Counted from the first letter of the stretch, positions 1 to 5,650 are shown. The stretch is 6,552 bases of DNA from CAWFFV01 sp963814985 (GCA_963814985.1 CAWFFV010000038.1:1-6552); one strand, 5' to 3'. Translations and numbers: made by a program. Notes: a model not told the origin generated them from the sequence alone.

Positions 1-1
1 A

Positions 2-793
2 GGGATGGAGCAACTTTCAGAAGAGAGGCGAGCGATTACATACGGTGTTGTAAAACTTGGTGATCCAATCTCTGGCGGTGTACCAATTTTAAGATCTAGC
101 AATGTCCGTCATTTGAGATTTGATCTTAAGGGTCTCAAATCCATATCATCACATATTGCCAATGGGTATAAGCGTACATTCTTACAAAGTGGTGAGATAT
201 TAATAACTGTTCGCGGTACTTTGGGTGGAGTTTGTGTCGTACCTACAGACTTTACGGGTTACAATATTTCTAGAGAAGTGGCAATGATAGCCTTAACCTT
301 ACCCTCGCTTGCTCCTTGTCTAGCTCTTTTTATTGGTTCTCCCTCTATTCAAGATTGGATGATGCGAAGTACAAAAGGTATTGCTTATACAGGTATCAAT
401 ATTGAGACACTGAAGGAAATGCCCATTCCTCTTCCTCCCCTTGCCGAACAAGAACAAATCGTTGCCGAAGTCGAGCGCCGTCTCTCCGTCGTCAGTGCAT
501 TAGAAGCAACCGTCGAAGCCAACCTTAAGCGTGCCGAGCGGTTGCGGCAGAGTATCCTCAAGGAGGCGTTTGCGGGTCGGCTGGTGGCACAAGATCCCAA
601 TGATGAGCCAGCGAGTGTTCTGCTGGAACGTATACGCCAGGAGCGTGATGAGCGGAAATCAGCGGCGACAAGCACCGCCAGTAAAGTCGGTAAACGACGC
701 ATGGTGAGCACACGACCAGCCCCACATATTGCCGATGTAGAGCCGATGGCGATCAATGTAAGCGAAATGCAGCAGGTCGGGTTATGGGAGTAA
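2..793 (+). CDS. hsdS: Type I restriction-modification specificity subunit HsdS, C-terminal part (5' end outside window)
   Basis: HsdS recognises the bipartite DNA target of a type I restriction-modification complex and docks the HsdM (and HsdR) subunits. The frame is open to the left edge, so the ATG at position 5 is probably internal; full-length HsdS is usually about 400 residues or more and only about 262 are visible. Counting from that Met, residues 1 to about 140 form the second target-recognition domain (YGVVKLGD, PILRSSNVR, GEILITVRGTLG). It is followed by the highly typical junction IPLPPLAEQEQIVAEVERRL (about 141-160), a long conserved helix to about 190 (ILKEAFAGRLVAQDPNDEPAS) and a basic, low-complexity tail. 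hsdM follows after 25 bases, so the two genes are co-transcribed. The first roughly 410 bases are clearly more AT-rich than the rest, as expected for an exchanged recognition domain. The family call is firm; DNA specificity cannot be read. Confidence 0.93.
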   Translation, partial: GMEQLSEERRAITYGVVKLGDPISGGVPILRSSNVRHLRFDLKGLKSISSHIANGYKRTFLQSGEILITVRGTLGGVCVVPTDFTGYNISREVAMIALTLPSLAPCLALFIGSPSIQDWMMRSTKGIAYTGINIETLKEMPIPLPPLAEQEQIVAEVERRLSVVSALEATVEANLKRAERLRQSILKEAFAGRLVAQDPNDEPASVLLERIRQERDERKSAATSTASKVGKRRMVSTRPAPHIADVEPMAINVSEMQQVGLWE

Positions 794-800
794 AAAGGGT

Positions 801-806
801 AAGGAG
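801..806 (+). promoter_or_regulatory. Ribosome binding site of hsdM
   Basis: AAGGAG lies 12 bases before the ATG at 819, a rather long spacing. It sits just after the hsdS stop codon (791-793) and supports the chosen hsdM start, because there is no better start nearby. Confidence 0.7.
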
Positions 807-818
807 TTATATTTTTTC

Positions 819-2294
819 ATGAACAATCATTCGCAACAAATCGTTCAGCGGCTCTGGAATTATTGTAACCTTTTACGTGATGATGGTATGTCCTATGGTG
901 ACTATGTTGAGCAACTTACCTATCTGCTCTTCCTTAAGATGGCTCATGAGCGCACCAGGCCACCCTATAATCAAACCTCGCGTATCCCCCAGGGTCACGA
1001 CTGGGAGAGCCTGTTAAGTCGTGATGGGGATGCATTGGAGACGCACTACCGTCATATTCTGGGCGAACTGGCAAAACAGCCGGGTATGCTTGGTATTATT
1101 TTTCGTAAGGCGCAGAATAAGATCCAGGACCCCGCCAAGTTACGCCGCCTGATTGTCGATCTGATTGATCAGGAGACCTGGACGATTTTAGATACCGATG
1201 TCAAAGGCGACGCCTATGAGGGGCTACTACAAAAGAATGCCGAAGATACTAAAAGTGGTGCGGGTCAATACTTTACGCCGCGTCCGCTGATCGAAGCGAT
1301 TGTGGATGTGATGTGTCCACAGCCGGGACAGACCATCTGTGATCCGGCCAGCGGTACGGGTGGTTTTCTGTTGACGGCGCATGATTATGTGGCACATCAA
1401 CCACTCGATCGTGAACAGAAACGCTTTCTGAAATATGAAGCACTGCACGGCTGGGAGATTGTAGACAATACGGCGCGGCTCTGTGTAATGAACCTCTTCC
1501 TGCATGGCGTTGGTGGTAACGAAAACGACGCCTGTCCCATTCATGTGAACGATAGCCTGCGCAGTGATCCTGGGGAACGCTTTGACATGGTGCTGACCAA
1601 TCCTCCCTTTGGGCGTAAAAGTAGCATCACCTTTATCAATGAAGAGGGACGTGAGGAACGTGAGGCCAGCGTGATCGTACGCAATGATTTCTGGGCCAGC
1701 ACCAGTAACAAACAACTCAACTTTGTGCAGCATATCAAGACGTTGCTCAAGACGAACGGGCGGGCAGCAGTTGTCGTGCCGGACAATGTGCTCTTTGAGG
1801 GTGGTGCGGGTGAGATTGTGCGACGTAAATTATTGGAAGCGTGCGATGTGCATACGCTCTTGCGGTTACCTACGGGTATCTTCTATGCTCAGGGCGTCAA
1901 AGCCAATGTGCTCTTCTTTGATAAGAAGCCTGCCAGCGCTCAGCATTGGACAGAGAAACTGTGGGTGTATGATCTGCGCACTAACCAGAACTTTACCCTG
2001 CGTACCAATCCTCTTACACGCAAGCATCTGGATGACTTTGTAGCCTGTTACCATCCTGAGAATCGTCACCAGCGTCAGGAGAGCGAGCGCTTTCATGCAT
2101 TTAGCTATGATGAACTGCTCAAGCGCGACAAACTGAGCCTGGATCTCTTCTGGTTGCGTGACGAGAGCTTAGAGGGGGCCGATGCCTTGCCAGCGCCAGA
2201 TGTGCTGGCCGCCAGCATCGTTGAGGATTTACAGGCTGCTCTGGCACAATTTACGGCTATTGCGGAAGATATAGGGTATGATATGGTAAAATGA
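819..2294 (+). CDS. hsdM: Type I restriction-modification DNA methyltransferase subunit HsdM (N6-adenine)
   Basis: This 491-residue protein transfers a methyl group from S-adenosylmethionine to N6 of adenine at the site chosen by HsdS, protecting host DNA. The helical N-terminal HsdM domain spans about residues 5-130 (LWNYCNLLRDDGMSYGDYVEQ, with YLLFLKM). The N6-methyltransferase domain spans about 140-450. Its motifs are SGAGQYFTPRPLI at 146-158 (motif X region), DPASGTGGF at 175-183 (motif I, cofactor binding) and TNPPFG at 260-265 (motif IV, the catalytic NPPF). Length is normal for the shorter HsdM type and no defect is seen, so the enzyme should be active if HsdS is complete. It follows hsdS by 25 bases and overlaps the next gene by four bases (ATGA). 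Gene order S then M is less usual than M then S. No hsdR is present in the window. Confidence 0.97.
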   Translation: MNNHSQQIVQRLWNYCNLLRDDGMSYGDYVEQLTYLLFLKMAHERTRPPYNQTSRIPQGHDWESLLSRDGDALETHYRHILGELAKQPGMLGIIFRKAQNKIQDPAKLRRLIVDLIDQETWTILDTDVKGDAYEGLLQKNAEDTKSGAGQYFTPRPLIEAIVDVMCPQPGQTICDPASGTGGFLLTAHDYVAHQPLDREQKRFLKYEALHGWEIVDNTARLCVMNLFLHGVGGNENDACPIHVNDSLRSDPGERFDMVLTNPPFGRKSSITFINEEGREEREASVIVRNDFWASTSNKQLNFVQHIKTLLKTNGRAAVVVPDNVLFEGGAGEIVRRKLLEACDVHTLLRLPTGIFYAQGVKANVLFFDKKPASAQHWTEKLWVYDLRTNQNFTLRTNPLTRKHLDDFVACYHPENRHQRQESERFHAFSYDELLKRDKLSLDLFWLRDESLEGADALPAPDVLAASIVEDLQAALAQFTAIAEDIGYDMVK

Positions 2295-2554
2295 AAGCTA
2301 CAGACTGCAAGGACGCATTGTTTCCAGAGAAAGGTAAAAAGTTCATGGGATCACTACCACCCAATACGGGACAAGCCGAAGAGCTTGCGAAACTCAAAAT
2401 CAAAGAGCGGGAACAAAAAAGAGATCTGGCTATGTCCCAGGAAAATACATCTGGGGAGAAACCACTTTCTAGAAGAACAGGCATCCTGCTAAAGTATGCT
2501 TTCCTTCTCACTATTATTGTTAGTATTGTTATAATGTACCATATTTTCCATTAA
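2291..2554 (+). CDS. Small tail-anchored membrane protein, coupled to hsdM; family not recognised
   Basis: I do not recognise this 87-residue protein. Residues 1-63 are hydrophilic and rich in Lys, Glu and Arg, with a helix-prone charged stretch around 28-46 (AEELAKLKIKEREQKRDL). Residues about 64-86 form one strongly hydrophobic segment (LLKYAFLLTIIVSIVIMYHI), leaving almost nothing after it; with RR at 61-62 this predicts a C-terminal anchor with the N-terminal part in the cytoplasm. The ATG overlaps the hsdM stop (ATGA), which suggests translational coupling. An alternative start is the ATG at 2345 (Met19), which has its own GAGAAAGG at 2327-2334; the shorter product keeps the charged region and anchor. 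Being the last gene of an apparent hsdS-hsdM operon, it may serve that system, but this is inference from position only. It could also be an unrelated passenger ORF. Confidence 0.6.
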   Translation: MKATDCKDALFPEKGKKFMGSLPPNTGQAEELAKLKIKEREQKRDLAMSQENTSGEKPLSRRTGILLKYAFLLTIIVSIVIMYHIFH

Positions 2555-2621
2555 AGATTTTACCATCAGAATACTCTTCAACTAGAATTATATACAACAG
2601 GACTTCTCTCAAGCTGCTTCT

Positions 2622-2665
2622 CAAGTGAGGGTACAGGGATGCTGCGCTCCCTGTACCCTCACTTG
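2622..2665 (+). terminator. Perfect 18-bp stem-loop, probable terminator of the hsd operon
   Basis: CAAGTGAGGGTACAGGGA (2622-2639) pairs without mismatch with TCCCTGTACCCTCACTTG (2648-2665) around an 8-base loop. A T-rich stretch (ACTTTTGTTT, 2671-2680) follows on the plus strand, but only after several bases, so it is not a classic tight U-tract. It lies 67 bases after the small membrane gene and just before IS-related sequence. It could instead be a dispersed palindromic repeat or an IS target. Confidence 0.5.
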
Positions 2666-2668
2666 TGC

Positions 2669-2695
2669 GAACTTTTGTTTCAAAAATTCGGGATG
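2669..2695 (+). repeat. 27-bp direct repeat, left copy (outside the IS)
   Basis: These 27 bases match 4243-4269 with one mismatch (T here, G there, in the GAACTT(T/G)TG part) and end in AAAAATTCGGGATG. The partner lies inside the IS, so this copy looks like a stray end of a related element that was already present when the IS inserted. Confidence 0.85.
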
Positions 2696-2697
2696 GC
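2689..2697. repeat. Probable 9-bp target duplication, left copy
   Basis: CGGGATGGC stands immediately outside the left outer inverted repeat. The same nine bases stand immediately outside the right one at 4337-4345. Nine bases fits several members of the IS4 family. Confidence 0.7.
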
Positions 2698-2711
2698 GTA
2701 ACTATTCAGGT
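2698..2711 (+). repeat. Outer terminal inverted repeat, left
   Basis: GTAACTATTCAGGT is the exact reverse complement of 4323-4336. After these 14 bases the two ends diverge. Confidence 0.85.
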
Positions 2712-2718
2712 GTTCTCA

Positions 2719-2731
2719 CCACCTGCGGTGG
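2719..2731. repeat. Small subterminal hairpin, left end of IS
   Basis: CCACC-TGC-GGTGG forms a 5-bp stem just inside the left outer repeat. The right end has a similar small hairpin at 4288-4303. Role unknown; a stem this short could be chance. Confidence 0.4.
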
Positions 2732-2745
2732 CTCGCCCTCCATGG

Positions 2746-2761
2746 GTCATCCCGAATTTTT
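2746..2761 (+). repeat. Inner inverted repeat, left arm
   Basis: GTCATCCCGAATTTTT is the exact reverse complement of 4256-4271; partial pairing continues a few bases further in (CGAAC against GAAAC). The reconstructed transposase frame ends in a TGA (2749-2747, minus strand) inside this arm, an arrangement often seen where a transposase runs to the very end of its IS. Confidence 0.8.
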
Positions 2762-4150
2762 CGAACGCTTGTTCAGTAAATAGAGTGTTGGAAGGAAAGA
2801 TGCAATAATTGGTGGAAGATGAATCTTTTGCCATAAGAAGCTGATAGCCCAACGGATACGGTAAAGCGGTACTCTTACCTCTTGATATCGCTTTCCCTGT
2901 TCGGTGACAGCCTTGTCGTAAAAGCCGAGTTTTTATTCGTTCAACCGCAGGATCGCAGAGTGAGAGTAAATAGGTATATGCCAATGTCACCAGTGCAAGC
3001 AGTTTTTCGCGTGCTTCCCACGATCTTCGAGCATACGCTCTCTACGCCCATTTCACTCTTCTTAAAACGAAAGGTTTCTTCTATTTTCGATCTCTGGGAA
3101 TACATCTTCACCACATCCCATGCTTGCTCTTCCGTTTCTTGATTGGCAAGAGTGGTGACCAAATACCAGGGATCTTTTTCTTCACGCCCAACGACTAACC
3201 ACAACGGTCCTGCATATGCTGCATGTCAAATTGGCACCGCAACCACGCCCCTTCTGCTCCATCCTTTCTTTGAACCATCTTCTACATCTCGATATCCCCA
3301 TGTTCTCTTTCCTCAAGCAAACGTCCATAATGCTTTCTCTTCCCCTGTTTCATCGATGAAATGGTGCTTTCCTTTCCATCGTATCACAAATGGAACTTTA
3401 TGCAGGTTTAACTCTCCTATCCAGGGTCCACCTGCATATCCTCTATCAAAGATATGTACCACATCTTTCCCAAAATATCGGGATGTCTTCCTATAATAGA
3501 CGTTTTTCCACTTCTCTCTTGAATTCTGGACGTCCTCCCCTTTTCTTGACCAGTACTCCATTGTTGCTACTTCTGGGACCCCTTGCATTCCTGCTATCAG
3601 CAGCCCGCTCCACTCTAATCCTAACACAGTGACCGGTTTCCCACCTGGTGGATTCCATACTCCTTTTCGGTTCTTTTTGAGCCTTTTTGCTTTTGACGAC
3701 AATACTGCAACAGATTCCTTCCGGTCTTTTCGCTTTCTGGCTTTTCTATGCCTGACCGCCATCCCAGATACACAATGCTCGTTTTCCCGCTTCTTTGAAC
3801 TCCTTGACCCGCTTGACCGATTTTTCCCAATGAAATTCGTCAATGAGCTCTTTTCCCCATTTTTTTGAATGCAGCAGTCTTTCTAGCTTTTTTGTTCCTG
3901 CTGGTGCTTGTGCCCCATTTTTTATATAGGCACCGAGTTCACTCACATGCAGCCCTTGTTTGGGATTCTCCTCAAGACTAGGATTGCTGCCACACTTTCT
4001 ACCAATGTGCGTACCAACCGCTTATCCAAATACGCGTCCAGCCTCTCTAGAAGCGGATCCACCTTTCTCCTGCCACACCTCCACCAGCTCCCGATCTTGC
4101 TCGATCTCCTCTTGCCGATTTTCTCCTGATATGCCATACTCTAACGACAT
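2747..4150 (-). pseudogene. IS4-family DDE transposase, multiply frameshifted and with internal stops
   Basis: This was a DDE transposase of about 450-470 residues, now spread over three frames. From the N-terminus, readable blocks include LLERLDAYLDKRLVRTLVES (about 4080-4000), LSELGAYI-like SELGAYIKNG (3943 downward), CIWDGG with the first catalytic Asp (codon 3763-3761), then IEKPESEK in another frame. Next come KAKRLKKNRKGVWNPPGGK and VHIFDRGYAGGPW with the second Asp (3447-3445), and YSQRSKIEETFRFKK, which matches the Y-x2-R-x3-E-x6-K signature of the IS4 family exactly (Glu codon about 3081-3079). The frame running from about 3720 to 2941 has two TGA codons (3315-3313 and 3228-3226) where CGA (Arg) would fit the family. 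Further frame changes lie near 4020-4080, 3755, 3720, 3030 and 2885. The likely start is the ATG at 4150, 14 bases after AGGAGG (4170-4165); that choice is uncertain. Confidence 0.88.
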
Positions 4151-4242
4151 CGATGCTTCCTGCACCTCCTGATTTCCTCTGAATTTTTCGTGAACTCAGA
4201 GTCTAACTCAGGAGGTCTTTTTTCGTCTACTCGGTCATCCTT

Positions 4243-4269
4243 GAACTTGTGTTTCAAAAATTCGGGATG
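4243..4269 (+). repeat. 27-bp direct repeat, right copy (inside the IS)
   Basis: This is the partner of 2669-2695 with a single mismatch, and it includes most of the right inner inverted repeat. It lies upstream of the transposase start. Confidence 0.85.
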
Positions 4270-4271
4270 AC
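4256..4271 (-). repeat. Inner inverted repeat, right arm
   Basis: AAAAATTCGGGATGAC is the exact complement of the left inner arm at 2746-2761. It sits about 105 bases upstream of the transposase start, where the IS promoter would be expected. Confidence 0.8.
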
Positions 4272-4287
4272 TGATGACCCCCTACGA

Positions 4288-4303
4288 AGCGCCTGTGGGC
4301 GCT
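4288..4303. repeat. Small subterminal hairpin, right end of IS
   Basis: AGCGCC-TGTG-GGCGCT forms a perfect 6-bp stem with a 4-base loop between the inner and outer repeats of the right end. It mirrors the hairpin at 2719-2731 in position but not in sequence. Confidence 0.45.
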
Positions 4304-4322
4304 GAGGAATTGGAAAAGGGCA

Positions 4323-4336
4323 ACCTGAATAGTTAC
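4323..4336 (-). repeat. Outer terminal inverted repeat, right
   Basis: ACCTGAATAGTTAC is the exact complement of 2698-2711. On the minus strand its GTAAC supplies the TAA stop codon of the neighbouring padR-like gene. Confidence 0.85.
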
Positions 4337-4758
4337 CGGGATGGCTCATCTGTTTCATAGACCTTGCTCCTCAGCGTGAAATTAGGGAGAAGGCTGCGCC
4401 TGTGGGCGGCCATCACCACTTCCGTATAGCGTTGGAGTTCGGTCGTAAAGGCTCGCCGTCCCAGTTCGGTCAGCCGATAATAGCGACGTCGCTCATCCGC
4501 ACGCGTGGGATCGGGTTTGTCGCCAGCTTCCTCGATCAGTTCATCGACCAGCATGCGTTTGAGTGAGCCATAGAGTGTGCCGGTTCCCATTTTGACCTGA
4601 TCATGGCTATCCTGTTTGACCTGCTTCATGATCTCATAGCCATGCTTCTCGCTACTGGCGAGCGCAAGCAGGATATAGAACACCGCCGGTGTTAGGGTGT
4701 GAGTGTGTTGATCGTCTTCATATACATCAGTATACGTCCGTAATGGACATATTTTCAA
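4333..4758 (-). CDS. PadR-family transcriptional regulator (3' end altered by IS)
   Basis: PadR proteins are winged-helix repressors, often of genes for membrane or efflux functions placed next to them. The domain spans about residues 25-105 of 141: LTPAVFYILLALASSEKHGY and EIMKQV (first helices), then TGTLYGSLKRML (recognition helix region) and RRYYRLTELGRR (wing). The tail to 141 is charged and helix-prone. The only start in frame after an upstream stop is TTG at 4758, with AAGGA 12 bases before it (4775-4771). The protein ends EPSR, and both the final Arg codon and the TAA use bases of the IS right end, so the natural C-terminus was probably different. It is divergent from the DUF4118-like gene, so that gene or padR itself is the likely target. 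Whether the altered tail still allows dimerisation cannot be judged here. Confidence 0.85.
   Translation of the reverse strand: MKICPLRTYTDVYEDDQHTHTLTPAVFYILLALASSEKHGYEIMKQVKQDSHDQVKMGTGTLYGSLKRMLVDELIEEAGDKPDPTRADERRRYYRLTELGRRAFTTELQRYTEVVMAAHRRSLLPNFTLRSKVYETDEPSR
4337..4345. repeat. Probable 9-bp target duplication, right copy
   Basis: CGGGATGGC repeats the nine bases at 2689-2697 directly outside the IS. It codes for the last residues of the PadR-like protein. Confidence 0.7.
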
Positions 4759-4770
4759 GAGGAGACATTT

Positions 4771-4775
4771 TCCTT
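4771..4775 (-). promoter_or_regulatory. Ribosome binding site of the padR-like gene
   Basis: AAGGA on the minus strand precedes the TTG start at 4758 by 12 bases. An ATG lies nearer to it, but in another frame where it gives only a 13-residue ORF, so the TTG is preferred. Confidence 0.5.
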
Positions 4776-4789
4776 ATTCATGGCTGACG

Positions 4790-4818
4790 TTGCTTTTGCT
4801 GTGAATAAGCTATATAAT
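4790..4818 (+). promoter_or_regulatory. Sigma-70-like promoter of the DUF4118-like gene
   Basis: TTGCTT (4790-4795) and TATAAT (4813-4818) are separated by 17 bases, a near-consensus arrangement. Transcription would begin about 4825, roughly 30-40 bases before the gene. No comparably good promoter is seen for padR on the other strand, although the spacer is AT-rich throughout. Confidence 0.65.
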
Positions 4819-4823
4819 CCAAT

Positions 4824-4833
4824 CTAATATTAG
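4824..4833. promoter_or_regulatory. 10-bp palindrome at the expected transcription start, candidate operator
   Basis: CTAATATTAG is a perfect palindrome lying where RNA polymerase would start, between the divergent padR-like and DUF4118-like genes. This is a fitting place for a PadR operator. Short AT-rich palindromes also arise by chance, so the call is tentative. Confidence 0.35.
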
Positions 4834-4851
4834 CATGTTTTAATAATAAAT

Positions 4852-4857
4852 AAGGAG
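4852..4857 (+). promoter_or_regulatory. Ribosome binding site that decides the start of the DUF4118-like gene
   Basis: AAGGAG is ideally spaced (6 bases) for the ATG at 4864. That ATG is in a different frame from the membrane-domain frame, whose first possible start is the GTG at 4857, overlapping this site. So either GTG is used without a good site, or an early frameshift separates the original ATG from the rest. Confidence 0.6.
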
Positions 4858-5362
4858 TGATCAATGTTCACAGAAACTATCCTGGGTGTATTAAGCAGGA
4901 GCGCAAAAAGGACAGCCGATGCTTCGAGCATACGGAGTCTCCCAATGAGCAACCATCTCACAACCAACAGAGCCAGCGTCCCCCACCGATGCCGCCGCAT
5001 AGACAGATTGACTGGCATCACCCTGGCGTGGGCTATCTCAGCGTACTTCCCATCCTTGCTCTCACCGTACTCCTGACCCTGGGCATGCGATCGGTCCACC
5101 TACCCCATTTTATTATCAACAATACCTTCCTGATGCTTGCCACCTCCCTTGTCGCTCTCTTCTGGGGAATGGTTCTCACCATCCTCATGCTCATCCTGGG
5201 CATCATCTTTCTCGATTTCCTCGTGATTCCCTCTCCTGGATCCATGAGCTTGATGATCTGGCTGGACATTATCCAGGTGTTTCCCTTTCGCTGGGTGGCC
5301 TTCTCGTTGCGGCACTCACAGCACGACACCAACGCGCATCAAACGCCTTGCGCCAGCATACT

Positions 5363-5446
5363 CAGGAACTGAAGGAGTTCAATGTCTCCTTGTGCGAGCA
5401 TATCGAGGAACTGGAGGGACTCAATATCTCCTTACATGCTGCCGCC
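5363..5446 (+). repeat. Two diverged 42-base tandem units inside the coiled coil
   Basis: CAGGAACTG at 5363 and GAGGAACTG at 5405 open two units of 42 bases that remain similar over most of their first 30 bases (AGTTCAATGTCTCC against GACTCAATATCTCC). Each encodes 14 residues, exactly two heptads, which fits growth of a coiled coil by duplication. Confidence 0.55.
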
Positions 5447-5579
5447 AATCAGGCTACAGATCAGCCGGTTGCAGTGACAACCCAGATGTTGCAAAACCCA
5501 CCCACCATATTTCAGTTCGACACCCAATGGTTCCAACGCATAGGTATGTCCTCACAAACGGACCCCACCAGCTCTGACC

Positions 5580-5587
5580 TCTTAGAG
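5580..5587. repeat. Target duplication of the IS5-type element, left copy
   Basis: TCTTAGAG lies immediately before the left inverted repeat and recurs at 6535-6542, one base after the right repeat. The exact IS boundary is therefore uncertain by a base or so. Confidence 0.7.
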
Positions 5588-5604
5588 AGTGTCAGTTTCG
5601 CATC
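5588..5604 (+). repeat. IS5-type terminal inverted repeat, left
   Basis: AGTGTCAGTTTCGCATC matches the complement of the right end at 16 of 17 positions. Confidence 0.85.
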
Positions 5605-5650
5605 GTCAAGCCGATAGAGGAAAGGAGAGGAAGCTGTAAAAAGCACAAGA

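Larger units (their letters stand above)
2698..4336 (-). mobile_element. IS4-family-like insertion sequence, decayed (about 1.64 kb)
   Basis: The outer ends are a perfect 14-bp inverted repeat, GTAACTATTCAGGT (2698-2711) and its complement (4323-4336), flanked by the 9-bp direct repeat CGGGATGGC. The interior carries one degenerate transposase on the minus strand with the IS4-type YREK signature. A second, inner inverted repeat (2746-2761 and 4256-4271) encloses the transposase closely, and the transposase stop lies inside its left arm. Two readings are possible: one IS with outer ends at 2698 and 4336, or an inner IS (about 1.53 kb) that landed inside a small element of about 113 bp having the outer ends. 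The flanking duplication supports the outer ends as the most recently moved unit. Confidence 0.8.
4857..5617 (+). pseudogene. DUF4118 / KdpD-like membrane sensor protein, frameshifted and interrupted by an IS
   Basis: After a polar, Gln/Pro-rich N-terminal stretch (about residues 1-55) come three hydrophobic segments at about 59-77, 86-103 and 105-124 (YLSVLPILALTVLLTLG; FLMLATSLVALFWGMVL; ILMLILGIIFLDFLVIP). Their pattern resembles the four-helix DUF4118 domain of KdpD-type sensor kinases. The frame changes between about 5270 and 5300. The new frame supplies a fourth segment (SLGGLLVAALTA) and then a coiled coil from about 5340, containing two 14-residue repeats (QELKEFNVSLCEHI and EELEGLNISLHAAA). 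The frame runs into the IS5-type element at 5588 and stops at TAG 5615-5617, nine residues after the junction. No kinase domain is visible; if one existed it lies beyond the window. The initial codon is also uncertain (GTG 4857 or ATG 4864 plus a frameshift). The DUF4118 assignment rests on pattern only. Confidence 0.65.

Noticed and set aside
1227..1733. Long open frame on the minus strand inside hsdM
   Set aside because: It is the antisense shadow of a well-supported methyltransferase gene and contains no recognisable domain.
3143..3868. Plus-strand open frames rich in Ser, Phe and Leu across the transposase region
   Set aside because: They are antisense to the degenerate IS4 transposase, whose catalytic motifs are clear on the minus strand.
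4177..4201. Weak stem CTCTGA / TCAGAG upstream of the IS4-type transposase
   Set aside because: Six base pairs with a 13-base loop is too little to claim a read-through-blocking hairpin.
4700..4758. Repeated GTATAC / TGTATATG motifs near the padR start
   Set aside because: They are short and irregular, and no clear dyad spacing supports an operator there.
4864..5076. A 70-residue ORF with a good ribosome binding site and ATG
   Set aside because: Its product looks like out-of-frame sequence after the first residues; the adjacent frame carries the membrane domain. It is more likely the original start separated by a frameshift.
5033..5332. Minus-strand Met/Arg-rich ORF opposite the membrane domain
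   Set aside because: Its composition is the complement of a hydrophobic membrane-coding stretch, a common false ORF, and it lacks a ribosome site.
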